Below are positions 60,868-64,000 of a stretch of 64,000 nucleotides of DNA, one piece after another (position 1 is the stretch's first letter; each line of letters starts with the position of its first letter). Source of the stretch: JAAYCI01 sp964370045. Its GTDB lineage: Bacteria > Bacillota > Clostridia > Oscillospirales > Ruminococcaceae. The notes beneath the pieces were generated by a model. That model did no database searches. It worked only from the letters and a program-made list of their open reading frames with translations, and had not been told where the DNA came from. Location: NCBI GenBank assembly GCA_964370045.1, contig CAYJGZ010000013.1, positions 12,189 through 76,188 on the forward strand, written 5' to 3'. Made by a program: the position numbers and the translations under genes.

Positions 60868-60985
60868 AAAATGCGCAATACCACCAAAGAGTGAGCAAAA
60901 AGTATATGCAAAAAGCTACGTAAAATACTATTGACAGATGCGGCGAGGAAGCGTATACTGTGCTTAAATGATAGCGTTGTCATGG
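60868..60985 (+). promoter_or_regulatory. Promoter/operator P2 upstream of the LacI-type gene
   Basis: Near-duplicate of P1: AATGCGCAATACCACCAAA, TTGACA (60931-60936), 17 bases, TATACT (60954-60959) and the operator ATGATAGCGTTGTCAT (60968-60983). The operator ends 9 bases before the start codon, indicating autoregulation. Confidence 0.8.
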
Positions 60986-60992
60986 AGGAAAT

Positions 60993-62009
60993 ATGCCACA
61001 ACAAAACTGGGCAAACTTAGCAAAGGCGAAGGATGTTGCACAGATAGCAAAGGTTTCCACCTCCACCGTTTCGCGCGTGTTCGACCCAAAGTGGGACGGC
61101 AAGGTGAAAGAGGAAACACGCCAGCGCATTCTAAAGGCGGCGGAGCAGCTGGGCTATACGCCCAATGCCATTGCTCGTAGCCTAAACGCAAACAAAACAA
61201 ATATTGTAGCGGTGGTTTTGGGCGAGGACGTGGGCTACTTTTTTTCGGAAATTTTTTTCAAGCTCACAGCACGCCTTCAGCAAAGTGGCCGCCAGGTGCT
61301 CACCTTTGAGACGGACCCTGTCCTTGGCATAGAGCACATTGTGCGGCAGGTGCACCAGTATCGTGTGGATGCAATCATCATTATGGCCAGCGCCACGACA
61401 TCCTACATTGAGGATTACTTTTATGAGTGTGGAACGCCTGTCATTTTGTTTAACCGAAAAAAGTTTACAAGTGCGGCAAGCTCGGTGCGCAGTGCGGTGG
61501 AAGAGCCGATAAGGCAGATGGTGGACCTTTTGGTGAAAAGCGGCCACAGAACATTTGCGCACATTTCGGGCGAGGGCCACGGCAGTAACGAGTACGAGCG
61601 CACCGACTGCTTTGTGGACGAGGTGCAAAAAAAGGGTGGCCGTCTGCTAAGCTACATAAAGGGCAACTACACCTACGCCTGTGGATATGAGAGCGCACAG
61701 CGGATTTTGAGCGAGTGCGGCGGCGTGGATGCGCTGTTTTGCTCGGAGGACAGCATGGCAATAGGGGCAATAGATGCCTTTAGGGCGGCAGGGCTTTGTG
61801 TGCCGAAGGACGTTTCGGTGGTGGGCTTTGACGATATAAAAATGGCGTCGATGGCAGGCTATAGCCTTACAAGCATAGCGCACAATCATCAAATGCTGCT
61901 GGATGAAACACTGAGGGTTTTGGACATGGTGATGGAGGATGCTTCCTGTAGCGAGGAGAGGCGAATTCCAATGGAGCTTGTGGTACGAGGCAGTGTGCGC
62001 ACTATGTGA
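60993..62009 (+). CDS. LacI-family transcriptional regulator
   Basis: A 338-residue regulator with an N-terminal HTH (AKDVAQIAKVSTSTVSRVFD, 12-31), hinge helix near 58-70 (NAIARSLNANKT) and a PBP1-like effector domain (GVDALFCSEDSMAIGAIDAFR, VSVVGFDDI). GGAGG before the ATG. The operator half-sites TGATAACG match the kind used by this family. Likely controls its own gene and the two NTF2-like genes after it; the MFS gene upstream may share control. The effector is unknown. Confidence 0.92.
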   Translation: MPQQNWANLAKAKDVAQIAKVSTSTVSRVFDPKWDGKVKEETRQRILKAAEQLGYTPNAIARSLNANKTNIVAVVLGEDVGYFFSEIFFKLTARLQQSGRQVLTFETDPVLGIEHIVRQVHQYRVDAIIIMASATTSYIEDYFYECGTPVILFNRKKFTSAASSVRSAVEEPIRQMVDLLVKSGHRTFAHISGEGHGSNEYERTDCFVDEVQKKGGRLLSYIKGNYTYACGYESAQRILSECGGVDALFCSEDSMAIGAIDAFRAAGLCVPKDVSVVGFDDIKMASMAGYSLTSIAHNHQMLLDETLRVLDMVMEDASCSEERRIPMELVVRGSVRTM

Positions 62010-62142
62010 CAAGCGTGTAAATGTGTTCTGTAATAGCGAAGTTTTGGCAGGGGAGAATATGACACCTATGCGAAAAATGCGCTGTATAGATAAATAAATG
62101 AACAACAAAAAGCGACAAAACATGAGAATGGAGGAAAGTATC

Positions 62143-62760
62143 GTGAATGTTGACAAGACCATAGCCGAACGCGAAAGACTGGAAGCCATTGTGGACAACT
62201 GCAAATTTGAAAAACCGGAACAAGTTGCAGAGCTGTTCGAGGCTTACAGCCACTTGATTTGGAAGTACCATCAGGTGGGCCGTATCTACGACTACTATTA
62301 TGACAACATGATTATCCACCGTGAGGGTGGAGACGACCTTGTTGGCTTGGACAAGGTGGTGGAGGACACGCTGGCATACATGGCCGCCTTCCCCGACACC
62401 GAGTTTATCTTCAAGGACATCTGGTGCGTGGGCAACCCCGAGGACGGCTTCCGCTTTGGACAGTCGGTTTACTTCAAGGGCACACACACAGGCCCCGGTA
62501 AGTATGGCCCGGGCAACGGAGAAGCGTTTGAAGCGCACGAGATGATAGACCTGTGCCAGTGCAACCTGCAGTTTGTGGATGGCCGCTGGCGCGTAGTGGA
62601 AGAGTGGGGCAGCCGTAGCACAGAGGCTATGGACCGCCTGATGAAGAGAGGCCGTGAGGAAGAGTTCGATTTTGATTTTGACTGCGACTGCGGATGCTGC
62701 GATGACATGGACGACATGCCCATGGAAGAGATGTGCTGCTGCGGCGACGATGCAGAATAA
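62143..62760 (+). CDS. NTF2-like (SnoaL-type) protein with Cys/Asp-rich tail
   Basis: A 205-residue protein whose first about 165 residues form an NTF2/SnoaL-like fold (LFEAYSHLIWKYHQVGRIYDYYYDN and DGRWRVVEEWGS). The C-terminal about 33 residues are very acidic with seven cysteines (DCDCGCC and CCCGDD), which may bind metal. GTG start after GGAGGAAAG is chosen over upstream Mets. SnoaL-like proteins are often small hydratases, isomerases or cyclases; no catalytic assignment is made. Confidence 0.82.
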   Translation: MNVDKTIAERERLEAIVDNCKFEKPEQVAELFEAYSHLIWKYHQVGRIYDYYYDNMIIHREGGDDLVGLDKVVEDTLAYMAAFPDTEFIFKDIWCVGNPEDGFRFGQSVYFKGTHTGPGKYGPGNGEAFEAHEMIDLCQCNLQFVDGRWRVVEEWGSRSTEAMDRLMKRGREEEFDFDFDCDCGCCDDMDDMPMEEMCCCGDDAE

Positions 62761-62777
62761 GAGAGGAGGAAACCGAA

Positions 62778-63299
62778 ATGTATAAATCCGATGCACTGTA
62801 TGATGAGATGAAGGCCATTGAAAAGAAAATCAAGGCTATTGACATAACAGACAAGGACATAGACGAGGAAACCATTTTGGAGTACTTTAAGCTGTACACA
62901 CAGCTTATCTACAACTACAAGTGGGTGGGTAGCACCTATGACATTTATGCGGCAGATATTACTATTCGCCGTGAGTCCGGCTGGATGCTCAGCGGCGCCG
63001 AGGCTGTGCGTGCCGACGTAATGCAGCTGCTTGCCGCATTCCCCGACCTTGAGCTTGTGATGATGGATGCCTTTGTGGTAAAGGTAGACGACGGCTTCCG
63101 CCTGTGGAGACGCTTCTATCTGGATGGCACAAACCGTGGCTACAGCAAGTTTGGCCCTCCCACCGGCAAGAGCCTCGAGAACAAGAAGGCACAGGGCATG
63201 GCTATGTCCTCCGTGCAATACATCGATGGCAAGTGGCGCATCCAGTACGAGACAATGTCACTGGCAGGCGCATGGATACAGGGTGTTTGCACCTTTTAG
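62778..63299 (+). CDS. NTF2-like (SnoaL-type) protein, paralogue without the tail
   Basis: A 173-residue paralogue of the preceding protein, sharing the YFKLYTQLIYNYKWVGSTYDIY and QYIDGKWRIQYE regions, but without the Cys-rich tail. GAGGAGG upstream. The two lie in one operon 18 bases apart and may form a heteromer. Function unknown. Confidence 0.82.
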   Translation: MYKSDALYDEMKAIEKKIKAIDITDKDIDEETILEYFKLYTQLIYNYKWVGSTYDIYAADITIRRESGWMLSGAEAVRADVMQLLAAFPDLELVMMDAFVVKVDDGFRLWRRFYLDGTNRGYSKFGPPTGKSLENKKAQGMAMSSVQYIDGKWRIQYETMSLAGAWIQGVCTF

Positions 63300-63339
63300 T
63301 CTTGCTTTTGCAATGTGATGTGCACAAATTTTCTAAAAT

Positions 63340-63388
63340 AAAAGCTCGCCGAGTGCCCCATGATGTGGGTGCTCGGCGAGCTTTTTTG
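63340..63388 (+). terminator. Terminator of the NTF2-like operon
   Basis: AGCTCGCCGAGTGCCC pairs with GGGTGCTCGGCGAGCT and is followed by TTTTTT. Confidence 0.88.
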
Positions 63389-63404
63389 TGTGAATAAAAG
63401 TGTG

Positions 63405-63480
63405 ACTACCACGCACAAGCGCCTGCGGCGGTGGGGAGATATGCCGAAAAGTAAACAGGCGTCATTAAGCGCGCCCACAT
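63405..63480. repeat. Degenerate R1-like sequence
   Basis: GCGCCTGCGGCGGTGGGGAGATATGCCGAAAAG resembles the R1 core and right arm, but the left partner of the hairpin is lost and the ends are not clear. Confidence 0.35.
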
Positions 63481-63506
63481 ACTTTGCGGCAGTGCGTATG
63501 TGGCGG

Positions 63507-63695
63507 CTACTCCACAGGGTCGATGATTAAAACACCTCGGGAAAGGTCGGCAGAGCGCAGAATTCCCCGTACGCTCACGCTGCCGCCCAGCGCATCCGTC
63601 AGCTGAATGGTGTCGCCCTCAAAGTTCATTGCGCTCACGTATTCCGCTAAAATCTTTTCGCCCTCCTTGCGGGCGTAGGCAGTGGATAAACACAT
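63507..63695 (-). CDS. CooT-like small nickel-binding protein
   Basis: A 62-residue protein starting MCLSTAYARKEGEK. The N-terminal Met-Cys and size match the CooT family, which binds nickel through the second-residue cysteine during CO dehydrogenase maturation. The ATG has AAAGGAG 11 bases upstream. It follows the His-rich gene by about 30 bases in one transcript. Nickel binding is inferred from family resemblance. Confidence 0.7.
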   Translation of the reverse strand: MCLSTAYARKEGEKILAEYVSAMNFEGDTIQLTDALGGSVSVRGILRSADLSRGVLIIDPVE

Positions 63696-63725
63696 ACTAT
63701 TGTAGCTCCTTTCGGGGTGTGTGCG

Positions 63726-64000
63726 CTATACTATTGCTTCAAGTGCAGCTTGCAGTTTGGCATTGCCATCTTGGTACAGCTCTACCGCCTGCACAAGCTG
63801 TGCATAAGCCTCCTCTTGACCGGAGGCTTTGAGCATCTGCGCCATCTTTTCAAGCTCTTGTGCGTGCTGAATGTTGTGCGTCAGCATAAAGCGGAGCAGT
63901 CCCGCCGACTTTGTGGCATCCGCTGTAGACTTCTCGGTGTGGGTATGCCCATCGCCGTGGTCGTGATGGTGATGTCCATCGCCGTGGTTGTGGGTATGGG
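63726..64000 (-). CDS. Histidine-rich metal-binding protein, partial at window edge
   Basis: The open frame runs off the right edge; its 90 visible codons end at a TAG at 63726-63728. The first visible part is histidine-rich (HTHNHGDGHHHHDHGDGHTH), with about 12 histidines in 20 residues, followed by an amphipathic helical region (LLRFMLTHNIQHAQELEKMAQML). Together with the CooT-like gene directly after it, a nickel store or chaperone is suggested. The start lies outside the window. Confidence 0.75.
   Translation of the reverse strand, partial: HTHNHGDGHHHHDHGDGHTHTEKSTADATKSAGLLRFMLTHNIQHAQELEKMAQMLKASGQEEAYAQLVQAVELYQDGNAKLQAALEAIV

Noticed and set aside
1..64000. tRNA, rRNA, insertion sequence, prophage or toxin-antitoxin genes
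   Set aside because: None could be recognised by eye on either strand.

Overview
The window is a gene-dense, medium-to-high-GC stretch from an obligate anaerobe, most likely a gut-type member of the Bacillota class Clostridia. This is inferred from gene content and style: ferredoxin-linked enzymes, folate C1 enzymes, many GTG/TTG starts, strong AGGAGG-type ribosome sites and sigma-A promoters. No rRNA, tRNA, CRISPR array, transposase or phage gene was seen, so the species cannot be fixed from the sequence.

Layout. (1) 0.3-6.3 kb, minus strand: a P-loop ATPase, a four-subunit 2-oxoacid:ferredoxin oxidoreductase (delta, alpha, beta, gamma), an XRE-cupin regulator and an AMP-forming acyl-CoA synthetase, a unit for oxidising 2-oxoacids and interconverting the acyl-CoA product. 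(2) 6.8-14.1 kb: a hotdog thioesterase, a hybrid histidine kinase, azlCD, a secreted Ig-like surface protein, a TSUP permease and a small thioredoxin-like protein. (3) 14.2-20.3 kb, minus: IMP dehydrogenase, xanthine phosphoribosyltransferase and two tandem fused aconitase-superfamily hydratases with the swivel domain first. (4) 20.9-28.9 kb: tspO, a complete BMP-type nucleoside ABC transporter and PTS enzyme I. (5) 29.4-42.9 kb, minus: a long redox operon with a split HdrA plus MvhD, MetV, MetF, HdrC, a 1486-residue HdrA-GltD-HdrA fusion, MvhD, three hydrogenase/sulfite-reductase-like electron-transfer proteins and a corrinoid protein. (6) 43.3-48.8 kb, plus: fhs, fchA, folD, a FocA-type channel and folT under a tetrahydrofolate riboswitch. 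(7) 49.4-57.6 kb, plus: an Mrp/Mbh-type ion-translocating membrane arm with three large antiporter-like subunits. (8) 57.8-64 kb: a chemoreceptor, an OFA-type MFS carrier, a LacI-type regulator with a duplicated promoter/operator, two NTF2-like proteins, a CooT-like nickel protein and a partial histidine-rich protein.

How it fits together. Regions 5 and 6 form the methyl branch of the Wood-Ljungdahl pathway: formate is activated by Fhs, converted by FchA and FolD to methylene-THF, and reduced by MetFV, with electrons handled by an Hdr-like flavoprotein assembly. FocA would move formate and FolT would supply folate. The corrinoid protein and the CooT/His-rich pair at the right edge are consistent with acetyl-CoA synthase/CO dehydrogenase genes nearby, but none lies in this window. 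The Mrp/Mbh-like arm could couple to energy conservation, but its redox partner is not visible.

The intergenic DNA carries at least three families of short non-coding repeats. The commonest, called R1 here, is a roughly 85-135 bp element with inverted ends and a strong central hairpin in some copies; six fairly clear and several degenerate copies are present. R2 (two copies, about 150 bp) flanks the focA-folT segment. R3 (one full and one partial copy) also occurs.
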